Source: Thiobacillus sp.
GTDB taxonomy: Bacteria > Pseudomonadota > Gammaproteobacteria > Burkholderiales > Thiobacillaceae
Length of the DNA: 48,900 nt
Direction of reading: 5' to 3'
Assembly: GCF_018780105.1 (NCBI RefSeq)
Contig: NZ_JADMKC010000013.1
Span: 1 to 48,900 of the forward strand
Shown here: positions 18,863-27,120 of the stretch, in pieces
How positions within the stretch are numbered: the first letter of the stretch is position 1
Layout of the letters: every line of letters starts with the position of its first letter
Notes under the pieces: model-generated
The model's input: the letters and a program-made list of their open reading frames with translations, nothing else
Database searches by the model: none
Told to the model about the DNA's origin: nothing
Position numbers and translations under genes: made by a program

Positions 18863-20572
18863 GTGAAGGCTTCTGATGCACTCGCCAAATTTCTGGTAGC
18901 ACATCAAGTTCAAACCTGTTTTGAACTCGTTGGGGGAATGATTACGCACCTACTCGATAGCCTTGCCGAATCGGGGAAATTTAACATCGTTTCGATGCAT
19001 CATGAACAATCCGCTGCCTTCGCTGCGGAAGGGGTGGCAAGGTACACCAAGGGAAAAACGATCGCGGTTGCCATGGGTACCAGCGGCCCAGGCGCAACAA
19101 ACTTGCTTACAGGCATCGGAAGCTGCTGGTTCGATTCCGTGCCATGTTTGTTTATCACGGGGCAGGTCAATACGCGTGAACTCAAGGGGGATCGGGCGAT
19201 TAGGCAACAAGGCTTCCAGGAACTAGATATCGTTAAAGTCGTGCGCTCACTGACCAAATACTCGGTGAGGGTTGATCGCCCTGAACATTTGTTGCCGGAA
19301 CTGCATAAGGCGTTATCGGCAGCGCTGAGCGGTCGCCAAGGTCCAGTATTACTGGATATCCCAAATGATGTTCAGCGTTCCGACATTCCGGAAACATTGG
19401 TTGAGGAGTGGTTGAGCAAGCCATTGGATGCTGGCCGCGCTCCGGAAGTTGGTGCGGGCGACCTGATGAAACTAGAGGCGCTGTGTAAGAATGCACAGCG
19501 CCCATTGATCTGTATCGGCGGCGGAGCGCGTTGGGCCGATTCGATGGACGAGTGGCTGTTGGCTGCAGATTATCAAGGCATTCCTTATGTGTCGACACTC
19601 ATGGGGCATGAACGGGTGATCAAGCGCAGCAATTATTTCAATATGATCGGTAGTTATGGCAATCGTGAGGCCAACTGGGCAATACAGAATTGTGATTTGC
19701 TAATCGTGGTAGGGGCGCGACTCGATGTTCGGCAAACAGGTGCGGATGTGGATGATTTTGCTCGTAAAGCGCGTATCGTCCAGATCGACATTGACCCCGC
19801 CCAGTTGGGTAATCGCGTTCAGGCCGACTTGAATATCTGCGCGGCAGCCGAGAGCTTTTTCAAAGCGTTTCCGCTTCGAGCTTCTACATTCCTCAATCTG
19901 GATAAGAGTTGGGCTACTGTGATTTCAATACAACGGGACCGGGCACCGTCTAATGAATATGCAGATTGGGAAATTAGCCCCAGCGAGTTTTTTAAAAAAC
20001 TGAATCACATTTTTTCAGGGAAGCCGGTCGATTATGTTTGCGATGTCGGCAATCACCAGATGTGGGCCGCGCAAAGCTTGCGTTTATCGCCTAATCAGGC
20101 TGTTCATTACAGCGGCGGCATGGGCGCAATGGGTTTTGCTTTGCCCACCGCATTGGGAGTTGCTCTTCAGTCCAAGAACAAAGTTGTGGTGATTACTGGC
20201 GACGGAAGTCTGCAAATTAACATTCAGGAGCTGGATACGCTTAATCGCCTCGGATTGGACCTGACTATTGTCGTAATGAACAACTCAGTATTAGGTATGG
20301 TGAAAAATTTTCAGGATATGTATTTCAATGGCCGTGACCAATCGACTCAAAAGGGCTATAGCAGTCCCTCTTTCACAGATATTGCAATGGCTTATGGGAT
20401 CACGGCTCACCGTGCCACTAACGCGACGGATTTGGATCGTGTCTTGAATTTGATAATGGACGGCAAAGGCCCGCTGCTCATCGAAATCCTGATGGATGGT
20501 GCAACGGAATGCCGTCCACGCTTGGCCTTTGGGTCGAAACTGGATGAGCAGTTTCCCAAACTGGACGGTTAG
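18863..20572 (+). CDS. yerE: ThDP-dependent acetolactate-synthase-like enzyme, YerE type
   Basis: This 569-residue enzyme has the three-domain architecture of acetolactate synthases. The N-terminal ThDP domain has catalytic E48 in HHEQSAAFAAEG and GTSGPGATN at 72-80. A middle FAD/nucleotide-like domain spans about 190-340. The C-terminal ThDP domain has GDG at 446-448 and NN at 473-474. Directly after rfbFGH the likely role is that of YerE, a ThDP flavoprotein that adds a two-carbon unit from pyruvate to C4 of CDP-3,6-dideoxy-4-ketoglucose in yersiniose synthesis. A true acetolactate synthase would normally sit with ilvN, which is absent. The start is GTG 18863. Family certain, exact substrate inferred. 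Confidence 0.82.
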   Translation: MKASDALAKFLVAHQVQTCFELVGGMITHLLDSLAESGKFNIVSMHHEQSAAFAAEGVARYTKGKTIAVAMGTSGPGATNLLTGIGSCWFDSVPCLFITGQVNTRELKGDRAIRQQGFQELDIVKVVRSLTKYSVRVDRPEHLLPELHKALSAALSGRQGPVLLDIPNDVQRSDIPETLVEEWLSKPLDAGRAPEVGAGDLMKLEALCKNAQRPLICIGGGARWADSMDEWLLAADYQGIPYVSTLMGHERVIKRSNYFNMIGSYGNREANWAIQNCDLLIVVGARLDVRQTGADVDDFARKARIVQIDIDPAQLGNRVQADLNICAAAESFFKAFPLRASTFLNLDKSWATVISIQRDRAPSNEYADWEISPSEFFKKLNHIFSGKPVDYVCDVGNHQMWAAQSLRLSPNQAVHYSGGMGAMGFALPTALGVALQSKNKVVVITGDGSLQINIQELDTLNRLGLDLTIVVMNNSVLGMVKNFQDMYFNGRDQSTQKGYSSPSFTDIAMAYGITAHRATNATDLDRVLNLIMDGKGPLLIEILMDGATECRPRLAFGSKLDEQFPKLDG

Positions 20573-20580
20573 CCAACGTG

Positions 20581-21510
20581 ATGAGAATAGCCATTCTCGG
20601 AGCGACCAGCCAGATCGCCCGAGATCTGATCATTTCGTTTTCTACTTCGGAGGACAAATCCCTGCATCTGTTTGCGCGCCGTCCGGATGAGGTTGCGAAA
20701 TGGCTGGTGTTAGCTGGGTTGTCAGGGCGCTATCCAGTAGATGACTTTTCCGAATTCACCAAAGGAGAGTTTGATGCCATCATCAATTTCGTCGGAGTGG
20801 GCAACCCGGCCCAGGCTGTTGCGATGGGCGATTCCATATTCGAAATAACTTTGAAATACGACATTCTGGCACTGGATTATTTGCATCAGCATCCTGACTG
20901 CCGGTATTTATTTCTAAGCAGCGGGGCAGTTTATGGCCCAAACTTTGACGAGCCTGTTGATGAGAACAGCAAGGCAACCATCGCGATCAACCATCTGCAG
21001 CCCCAAGATTGGTATGCGGTTGCAAAATTGTATGCGGAATGCCATCACCGCGCTTTGTCACATCTGCCAATAGTCGATATCCGGGTTTTCAATTATTTCA
21101 GCCATACACACGATGTTTCCGCACGCTTTTTGATCACTGATATCTTGCGGGCAATCCAGCATGGCGACACGCTGATTACTTCATCGGACAATATTGTTCG
21201 TGACTACATCGGGCCGGATGACTTTTACCAGATGGTCGCGTTAATTCTGGCAGCACCAGTCACGAATGATGTGGTGGATTGCTACACTAAAGCACCAGTA
21301 GACAAAGTGACACTGCTCTCCAGCATGAGTCATAACTTCGGGTTGATGTATGAGATAAGGCAAACCCCTGTTGGAGTGAATGCAACAGGCGTGAAGACCA
21401 ATTATTTTTCAAGGAATCACAGAGCGCAAACGTTTAAATACGACCCAGAAAAATCCTCACTGGAAAGCGTATTAAGTGAAGCACATCTGATGGTGAGAGG
21501 ATGGAAATGA
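20581..21510 (+). CDS. NAD(P)-dependent sugar reductase/epimerase, YerF position
   Basis: This is an extended SDR of 309 residues. It has a Rossmann start ILGATSQIARDL (near 4-15), the serine of SSGAVYGP near 118-125 and a YAVAK catalytic pair near 148-152. It lies eight bases after the YerE-like gene. In the yersiniose pathway the two-carbon transfer is followed by reduction of the new acetyl group by YerF, and this gene is in the right place for that step. Alternatives are a C4 reductase or epimerase acting on the CDP-ketosugar. The GTG three bases earlier is a possible but less likely start. Confidence 0.7.
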   Translation: MRIAILGATSQIARDLIISFSTSEDKSLHLFARRPDEVAKWLVLAGLSGRYPVDDFSEFTKGEFDAIINFVGVGNPAQAVAMGDSIFEITLKYDILALDYLHQHPDCRYLFLSSGAVYGPNFDEPVDENSKATIAINHLQPQDWYAVAKLYAECHHRALSHLPIVDIRVFNYFSHTHDVSARFLITDILRAIQHGDTLITSSDNIVRDYIGPDDFYQMVALILAAPVTNDVVDCYTKAPVDKVTLLSSMSHNFGLMYEIRQTPVGVNATGVKTNYFSRNHRAQTFKYDPEKSSLESVLSEAHLMVRGWK

Positions 21511-21616
21511 TTGCGCTACAACCCATTTCAATATTCCTCCTGTGCGACTTGGTTGACCGTCCTGGAAACAGGCAGGGCTCGATGGGCTGTGTTTGCAACC
21601 AATAGGGCACGTACAG

Positions 21617-23398
21617 ATGCATCATTCGATTCAACAATTGCTTCGTCGCCTGTGGCTCCACACCATGCCACGGCGGCGCATGCAATTCGGTATCTTGTTT
21701 GCACTAATGATTCTCGCGGCCTTTGCCGAGGTTATTAGCATAGGTGCGGTGCTGCCATTTTTAGGCGTGCTTACGGCGCCAGAGCGAGTATTTTCACATT
21801 CAATCGCACAGCCACTTATTCAGGTTTTAAAACTCACCGAGCCGCGCCAGCTATTGTTGCCACTCACCGTCGCCTTCGGAATTACAGTCTTGGTCTCCGG
21901 CGCCATGCGTCTGGGCCTTTTATGGGCACAAACCCGATTCAGCCATGCCATTGGTGCAGACTTCAGTATCAGCATCTACCGGCGCACGCTTTATCAGCCT
22001 TATGCAGTGCACGTGGCGCGCAACAGTAGTGAGGTGATTGCAGGTATTTCGAACAAGGCAAATACCGTTGTGTATTCCACGCTGATGCCCGCACTTACTC
22101 TTCTGAGTTCCAGCATGATGTTGTTGGCAATCCTGATGGCCTTGGTTGCCATCGAGCCCGTGGTTGCCTTTTCCGCCTTTGCCGGGTTTGGCGGCATCTA
22201 TGTGTTGGTTATTCTCGTGACCAGGAAACGTGTAGCACTGGACAGCCAACGCATCAGCTTTGAACAGAATCAGGTGATCAAGGCATTGCAAGAAGGCCTG
22301 GGTGGCATTCGTGACGTACTCATTGATGGTACGCAGGCTACTTATTGCAATATATATCGCAATGCCGACTTGCCGCTGCGCCGTGCACAGGCCAATATCC
22401 AGATCATTGGTAGTAGCCCGCGGTATGGTATCGAGGCACTGGGGATGGTACTTATTTTGGCATTGGCATACTCACTCGCGGGGCGATCAGAGGGTATTTC
22501 AGGCGCCATCCCGGTGTTGGGCGCGCTGGCGCTGGGTGCACAGCGCCTGTTACCTGTGCTGCAACAGGCCTATTCAAGCTGGTCTTCAATGAGCGGTGGT
22601 CAGGTATCTTTGAGTGATGCGCTGGAGTTGTTAGATCAGCCGCTTCCCCAACATGCGGATGAACCATTGTCTGTCCCCATGCCATTTCAGCAGAGCATCA
22701 CCCTCAACAATCTGGCTTTTCGTTATACGTCCCAATCACCATGGGTGCTTGAGGGATTGAATCTCACCATACTCAAAGGCAGCCGCATTGGTTTCATGGG
22801 AACCACGGGAAGTGGCAAAAGTACATTGCTGGATATCATCATGGGCTTGCTACAACCCACCGTCGGCAGTCTGTCCATCGACGGGGTAACGATCACCCCA
22901 CAAAATTATCGGGCTTGGCAGGCGCACATCGCCCACGTGCCACAGGCCATTTTTCTGGCCGATACCAGCATCGCAGAAAATATTGCCTTTGGCGTTCCGC
23001 TGGATCAAATTGATCAGATCCGCTTGCGTCAGGCTGCACAACAAGCGCAGATTGCCGAAACGATCGAGTCGTGGGAAAAGCAATACGACACACTCGTGGG
23101 TGAGCGGGGCATTCGTTTATCTGGTGGTCAACGCCAGCGTATTGGTATCGCGCGTGCGCTTTATAAAAAAGCCAATGTCATTGTATTTGATGAGGCCACA
23201 AGTGCCCTGGATAACGATACCGAACGTGCGGTGATGAAAGCTATTGAAAGCCTGGGTGATGAACTTACGATTTTGATCGTCGCTCACCGCCTGTCCACAC
23301 TCAAGAATTGCACGCAGATCGTTGAGTTGAGTGATGGACAGATCACACGTAGGGGATCGTATGCGGAAATAGTCGATCCCAAGGCTGAGAGTTTTTGA
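21617..23398 (+). CDS. PglK-like ABC flippase with fused permease and ATPase
   Basis: This 593-residue half-transporter has an N-terminal domain of about six transmembrane helices (roughly 20-300). The ATPase domain has Walker A GTTGSGKST near 399, Q-loop HVPQAIF, signature LSGGQRQR near 497, Walker B VIVFDEATSALD and H-loop AHRLST. The layout matches PglK-type lipid-linked oligosaccharide flippases and MsbA relatives. It closes the branched-sugar block, so export of a lipid-linked sugar is plausible. The start is ATG 21617 (MHHSIQQLLRRLW). It is one of two flippase candidates in the island. Confidence 0.85.
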   Translation: MHHSIQQLLRRLWLHTMPRRRMQFGILFALMILAAFAEVISIGAVLPFLGVLTAPERVFSHSIAQPLIQVLKLTEPRQLLLPLTVAFGITVLVSGAMRLGLLWAQTRFSHAIGADFSISIYRRTLYQPYAVHVARNSSEVIAGISNKANTVVYSTLMPALTLLSSSMMLLAILMALVAIEPVVAFSAFAGFGGIYVLVILVTRKRVALDSQRISFEQNQVIKALQEGLGGIRDVLIDGTQATYCNIYRNADLPLRRAQANIQIIGSSPRYGIEALGMVLILALAYSLAGRSEGISGAIPVLGALALGAQRLLPVLQQAYSSWSSMSGGQVSLSDALELLDQPLPQHADEPLSVPMPFQQSITLNNLAFRYTSQSPWVLEGLNLTILKGSRIGFMGTTGSGKSTLLDIIMGLLQPTVGSLSIDGVTITPQNYRAWQAHIAHVPQAIFLADTSIAENIAFGVPLDQIDQIRLRQAAQQAQIAETIESWEKQYDTLVGERGIRLSGGQRQRIGIARALYKKANVIVFDEATSALDNDTERAVMKAIESLGDELTILIVAHRLSTLKNCTQIVELSDGQITRRGSYAEIVDPKAESF

Positions 23399-23417
23399 TC
23401 ATCACGCCAGTCAGTTC

Positions 23418-23445
23418 TTGACACCCCCCACAAGACGGGCATTAT
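23418..23445 (+). promoter_or_regulatory. candidate sigma-70 promoter
   Basis: A perfect TTGACA at 23418-23423 is followed after 16 bases by CATTAT at 23440-23445 (or ATTATG after 17). It lies in the 162-base gap between the ABC flippase and the next methyltransferase and points the right way. Only the -35 match is strong. Confidence 0.4.
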
Positions 23446-23560
23446 GCCGACGTTACTTGGAGGTAGCCCGTGTGTGAAGTGCGTTGAATTATGCGCATGC
23501 ATGACAATCCTTCGAATGCCGACAGATGGAAGCGGCATATGCCTGAAACGATCAAGACCC

Positions 23561-24409
23561 ATGACACCCCCTAAACTGCAACAAATATACCAAGATGCCC
23601 CGTACCTTTCTATCAAGTACGATACCTATTTTCCTGTGTACGAAGCGCTTCTGGCCAAGTACCGGGGTCAGAGCATCACGCTGGTTGAGGTAGGTATATT
23701 CAACGGTGGGTCCCTGTTTATGTGGCGCGAATTTCTCGGGCCAGAGGCACGCATCATCGGGGTGGACTTGAATCCTGATGCCAAGGAATGGGAGAAGCAC
23801 GGTTTCGAGATCTACATTGGTGATCAGGGTAACGAGCAGTTCTGGAAAGACTTTTTCAGGAAGACTGGGCCGGTTGACGTTGTCATCGACGACGGAGGCC
23901 ATACTAACCTGCAGCAAGTAGTGACCACGCATCATGCAATCCCCCAGATTCGTGATGGCGGGTTGCTGATTGTTGAGGATGTTCACACAAACTATTTTCG
24001 TGAGTTCGGCAACCCCTATAAGTATTCATTCCTGAACTTCGCATTCAGGATCGTTGATGGAATCAACTCGCGCGCTTTTGCCCTCCGCAGCAGCTATACA
24101 CGCTATTCGTCGAAGGTCTATAGCATCAGCTTTTTTGAATCTATCGTGGCTTTTCATATTGACTCGCGACTGTGCGTGCGCAGCAAGCCAACCGCGAATG
24201 GTGGACGAACCAGGGATGCTTCGGATTTTCGATATCAGAACGTGGTCCAGAGTGCGCTGTCCTCCTTCAAAACCCGCCTTCCCACAGACCGCAGGGGCGT
24301 TATGGCTGTGATCTGCCGAGGTCTACGCTTTCTCGCTGACACTGCGCTGTTTGTGCTATCTCGCATGGAAACCGTTAAATACAAGCGCTTTTTTTCTAAA
24401 AGCGATTGA
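23561..24409 (+). CDS. class I SAM-dependent methyltransferase
   Basis: This 282-residue protein has a SAM-binding core near residues 32-105: LVEVGIFNGGSL (motif I), VDLNP (motif II), then DVVIDDGGHTNLQQV and GGLLIVEDVHTNYF. The DDGGH element with the following acidic residues resembles metal-dependent sugar O-methyltransferases of the CmcI/MycE type. A role in O-methylating a polysaccharide sugar is inferred from position. The start at ATG 23561 is chosen because the extra 39 upstream codons look non-coding. Confidence 0.75.
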   Translation: MTPPKLQQIYQDAPYLSIKYDTYFPVYEALLAKYRGQSITLVEVGIFNGGSLFMWREFLGPEARIIGVDLNPDAKEWEKHGFEIYIGDQGNEQFWKDFFRKTGPVDVVIDDGGHTNLQQVVTTHHAIPQIRDGGLLIVEDVHTNYFREFGNPYKYSFLNFAFRIVDGINSRAFALRSSYTRYSSKVYSISFFESIVAFHIDSRLCVRSKPTANGGRTRDASDFRYQNVVQSALSSFKTRLPTDRRGVMAVICRGLRFLADTALFVLSRMETVKYKRFFSKSD

Positions 24410-24439
24410 TGGCGCCCTATCAGCAAGGCATAAGAAAGG

Positions 24440-24889
24440 CTGATTGTGTTCGCCACGCAGGAGTCGTCGGACCTCAGCTCCTGGTCAAATGTGCCCTAAC
24501 TTTTCTGTGAGACGCTCCACTGCCAGGCATCAACTTGGAGCAAGTCACAATCAGGAAAACGTATTGTTGCGATTCCTTGTTCTGGCGCTGAAGAAAGTGC
24601 TTCGCGTGCTGACAGCCTTCGAGACTTCATGTGATTATTCACGCCCAAGGCCGCGTCCTTTGCTCTCGCGGTGACAGATGGACAGCGTGTGCAGGAAGCG
24701 CGTACATGATGGTGTGCTCGTGCTGAGCTTTTCCTATAGCCCTTCTCGACCCATGAAAAAGCCCGTGTTCCTGTTCGGCGACTGGCCCTCTGTCTACGCC
24801 TTCGAGCATTTCAGGGGCGCACGCCAGATTGGTTCGAGGGCCACGCACTACACCGCGAGCGCCAGGTAATCGAGACGGTAGGTGATTAA
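24440..24889 (+). pseudogene. decayed N-terminal part of a glycosyltransferase
   Basis: This 450-base stretch reads, across three frame segments, as a diverged copy of the first ~150 residues of the next gene (24889-26004). Segment one gives IVFATQ...SSWSNVP against IYFCTT...KSWSNIP. Segment two gives hydrophobic ENVLLRFLVLALKK, an in-frame TGA at 24672-24674, then HDGVLVLSFSYS...PVFLFGDWPSVYAFEHF against HDVMVVQGFSYP...QIVLGDWPSEYLFEKF. Segment three, shifted again near 24825, gives FEGHALHRERQVIE against FERRSIDRENAVIE. Its TAA overlaps the next start by one base. The copies run nearly the same length codon by codon but are clearly diverged, so this is an old relative rather than a fresh duplication. 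Confidence 0.75.
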
Positions 24890-26004
24890 TGAAAATATAT
24901 TTCTGTACGACCGCACCATCAAAGAACTACAAGAGCTGGTCCAATATTCCCTATTTGTTGCATAAGAATCTGGAAAAAAGAGGCTATTCGGTAACGAATT
25001 ACGTGATGAGAGAAATTGAGCCGTTGAAAACGGTTTTCAACTTCCCCGTAAGAATATTGAATAAGTTCTTTAAGCTCGGGACTACATATTTCTACGTGAG
25101 AACTCCGGTTCACTTTTTTTCCACATATTTATACAGTCGGTATATCGGGTTGATATCTACTAAGCATGATGTGATGGTGGTTCAAGGCTTTTCATATCCC
25201 ATGCACAACGGAAAAAATAAACAAATCGTTCTCGGGGACTGGCCGTCTGAATATTTGTTTGAGAAGTTCCTCAAGCGTCAGCCCAGTCGTTTTGAGCGCC
25301 GATCGATTGACCGAGAAAATGCAGTCATCGAAGCTGCCGATGCGGTCATTACGCTATTTCCAAATGTTCGTGAATATATGTTGAAGAAATATAAGAACAA
25401 GAACATCTATTGCTTTGGAAACGTCGTGAATGTGGGTGACGATGTGGCGATACCTGCAGACATTCAGCAAAGAAAAACCAAGTCGAAACGATTGCTGTTT
25501 GTCGGCCAGCCGTTCTATCTCCCTGGGGCGTTGGAGCTTATTGAGGCTGTGCGCAATCTCAGGCAACAGGGCGCGGACTTTGAGGTTGATATCGTCGGCA
25601 TCGATTCAAGCCTAATAAAAGTCGAGTACGGTTGGTTAAAGGTGCATGGTTATTTGGATAAGGAGAATAGCCAAGATAAGAAGAAATATTACGAGCTGCT
25701 GTCCAATGCCAGGCTATTTGTAAACACCACACCGGGATGGAGTGGGTTTCAGGCACTGTTAGAGGCCATGTACTTCCACAATCCTATCGTTGTTAGACCT
25801 AACGAGAGCTTGAATAGTTATTTTCCAAATTTAAAGGATGTGGCGTATATCCTTGAAGAAGGCGGGCCGAATCTCGAAGTGATGCTTGCTGAAAGCATTT
25901 CAGATGGCGCGCGATATAAGTGTATGTCTGAAGCTTCGCGTCGGTCGGTGGAGTCCTCTAACTGGAGTAACTTCACGGAAAAACTAACTGGGTTGTTCAA
26001 ATGA
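24889..26004 (+). CDS. glycosyltransferase (GT-B fold)
   Basis: This 371-residue protein has a GT-B layout. The N-terminal half contains VLGDWPSEYLFEKF and VITLFPNVREYM at the end of the first Rossmann domain. The C-terminal half has LLFVGQPFYLPGALELIEAV (near 205-224), DIVGID and a donor-site stretch TPGWSGFQALLEAMYFHNPIVV (near 286-307) with the glutamate expected in GT4 enzymes. Donor and acceptor cannot be read. It overlaps the next GT2 gene by ATGA. The coding sequence is visibly AT-richer than the mla region. Confidence 0.8.
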   Translation: MKIYFCTTAPSKNYKSWSNIPYLLHKNLEKRGYSVTNYVMREIEPLKTVFNFPVRILNKFFKLGTTYFYVRTPVHFFSTYLYSRYIGLISTKHDVMVVQGFSYPMHNGKNKQIVLGDWPSEYLFEKFLKRQPSRFERRSIDRENAVIEAADAVITLFPNVREYMLKKYKNKNIYCFGNVVNVGDDVAIPADIQQRKTKSKRLLFVGQPFYLPGALELIEAVRNLRQQGADFEVDIVGIDSSLIKVEYGWLKVHGYLDKENSQDKKKYYELLSNARLFVNTTPGWSGFQALLEAMYFHNPIVVRPNESLNSYFPNLKDVAYILEEGGPNLEVMLAESISDGARYKCMSEASRRSVESSNWSNFTEKLTGLFK

Positions 26005-26846
26005 ATAAGAATATAACGGCGATTGTTTTTGCTCGTAACGAGGCTAGAAGAATCCCTTCGATATACCAGAATCTAAAGGACTTCTGCGAAGTAATAGTCT
26101 TTGATGCGGGTAGCACCGATGGGACTGAGGAATATTGCAAGAAGAACGGCATCAAATTTGTCGCGCGTCCCGAAGATAAGACCGTCATGCGGCTTAATAC
26201 GCTTGCATGGGTGTACGAGAACACGCCGACAGAATACGTTATTCAAGTTTATGGCGCGCATGCATACCCCAAGCAACTGCTGGAAAAGTTTTCGGAGGTG
26301 GCGAACGAGAATAAGAAGTCGGCCGTCTTCCATGATGTGGTGATTTATCGCTACGGCGATGTGGTACATCGGACATTGTTCAGAAGAATTTCATCCGCAT
26401 GCGTTTTCTATAAAAAAAGCATCATCAATTTCGAGAAATCCAAGATTCACGATGAATTGGCGATCTCATTTGATGAAAAGACGATGATCCGGCTTCCTGG
26501 TCGAGATGAGTTGTCGTTGCATCTCTTCCAAGACGAAGACTGTGAGAGTTTTACCAAGAAGACGATCAATTACGAAGCAATTGAGGCAAGGCAGCGCTTC
26601 GCCGCAGGGGAACGCATGAGCGGGATTGGTTTGGCACTTGGACCATTGAGTCGATTTCTCTATAGATATCTAAGAACCGGCTCCTTCGCCAAAGGGTCAA
26701 AGGGGTTGGTGTACTCGATCTTGAACTTGATTTACGACTTTAATGTTTCAATCATTCTTTGGGAGTTAACGAATCAATTGACATTTGACGACGCGATTAG
26801 AAAAAACGCTGAGAAAAAAGAGCAGTTGCTAAAAAATGGCGTGTAG
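26001..26846 (+). CDS. family 2 glycosyltransferase, WaaE/KdtX-like, lacking a clear DXD
   Basis: This 281-residue GT-A protein opens with ITAIVFARNEARRIPSIYQNL and FDAGSTDGTEEYC (about 35-46), as in the WaaE/KdtX group of GT2 enzymes. The usual metal/nucleotide-sugar motif (a DADE-like block near residue 85) is replaced by VYGAHAYP. The C-terminal part has R.....G.R..G......P...F and hydrophobic helices for membrane contact. The fold is clear, but the missing acid pair leaves activity uncertain. It is coupled to the previous gene by ATGA. Confidence 0.75.
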   Translation: MNKNITAIVFARNEARRIPSIYQNLKDFCEVIVFDAGSTDGTEEYCKKNGIKFVARPEDKTVMRLNTLAWVYENTPTEYVIQVYGAHAYPKQLLEKFSEVANENKKSAVFHDVVIYRYGDVVHRTLFRRISSACVFYKKSIINFEKSKIHDELAISFDEKTMIRLPGRDELSLHLFQDEDCESFTKKTINYEAIEARQRFAAGERMSGIGLALGPLSRFLYRYLRTGSFAKGSKGLVYSILNLIYDFNVSIILWELTNQLTFDDAIRKNAEKKEQLLKNGV

Positions 26847-26939
26847 AAATTCAAACCGCACTTACGATGAATTCGGGTGTGCACGGGTGCATCGGTGAAG
26901 AGTGAGTGAGCAGGATTCTCAGAAACTCAAGGAATCGAC

Positions 26940-27083
26940 GTGAAATTTGAAAAAACAGAACTAAGTGGCGTCTTCATTATTGAGCATGACGTCCACAAGG
27001 ATTCACGTGGCGCATTTTTGCAGACCTTCCATAATGAAGAATTTTCCAAAATGGGGCTCGAATGGGATTTTCGCGAAGGCTAA
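26940..27083 (+). pseudogene. rmlC: N-terminal stub of dTDP-4-dehydrorhamnose 3,5-epimerase
   Basis: Forty-seven codons from GTG 26940 read KFEKTELSGVFIIE, then a D..GAFLQTFHNEEF segment, then a stop. This is the opening of RmlC/RfbC-family cupins (KF..T.L.GV.IIEP.V..D.RG.F.E.F). The catalytic histidines and the rest of the barrel are missing and are not found in the next 200 bases. It is a truncated gene left between the GT2 and methyltransferase genes. Confidence 0.8.
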
Positions 27084-27120
27084 TGCCTCTGCTCTAACTG
27101 CATAGAGGGGCGTTGCATAT

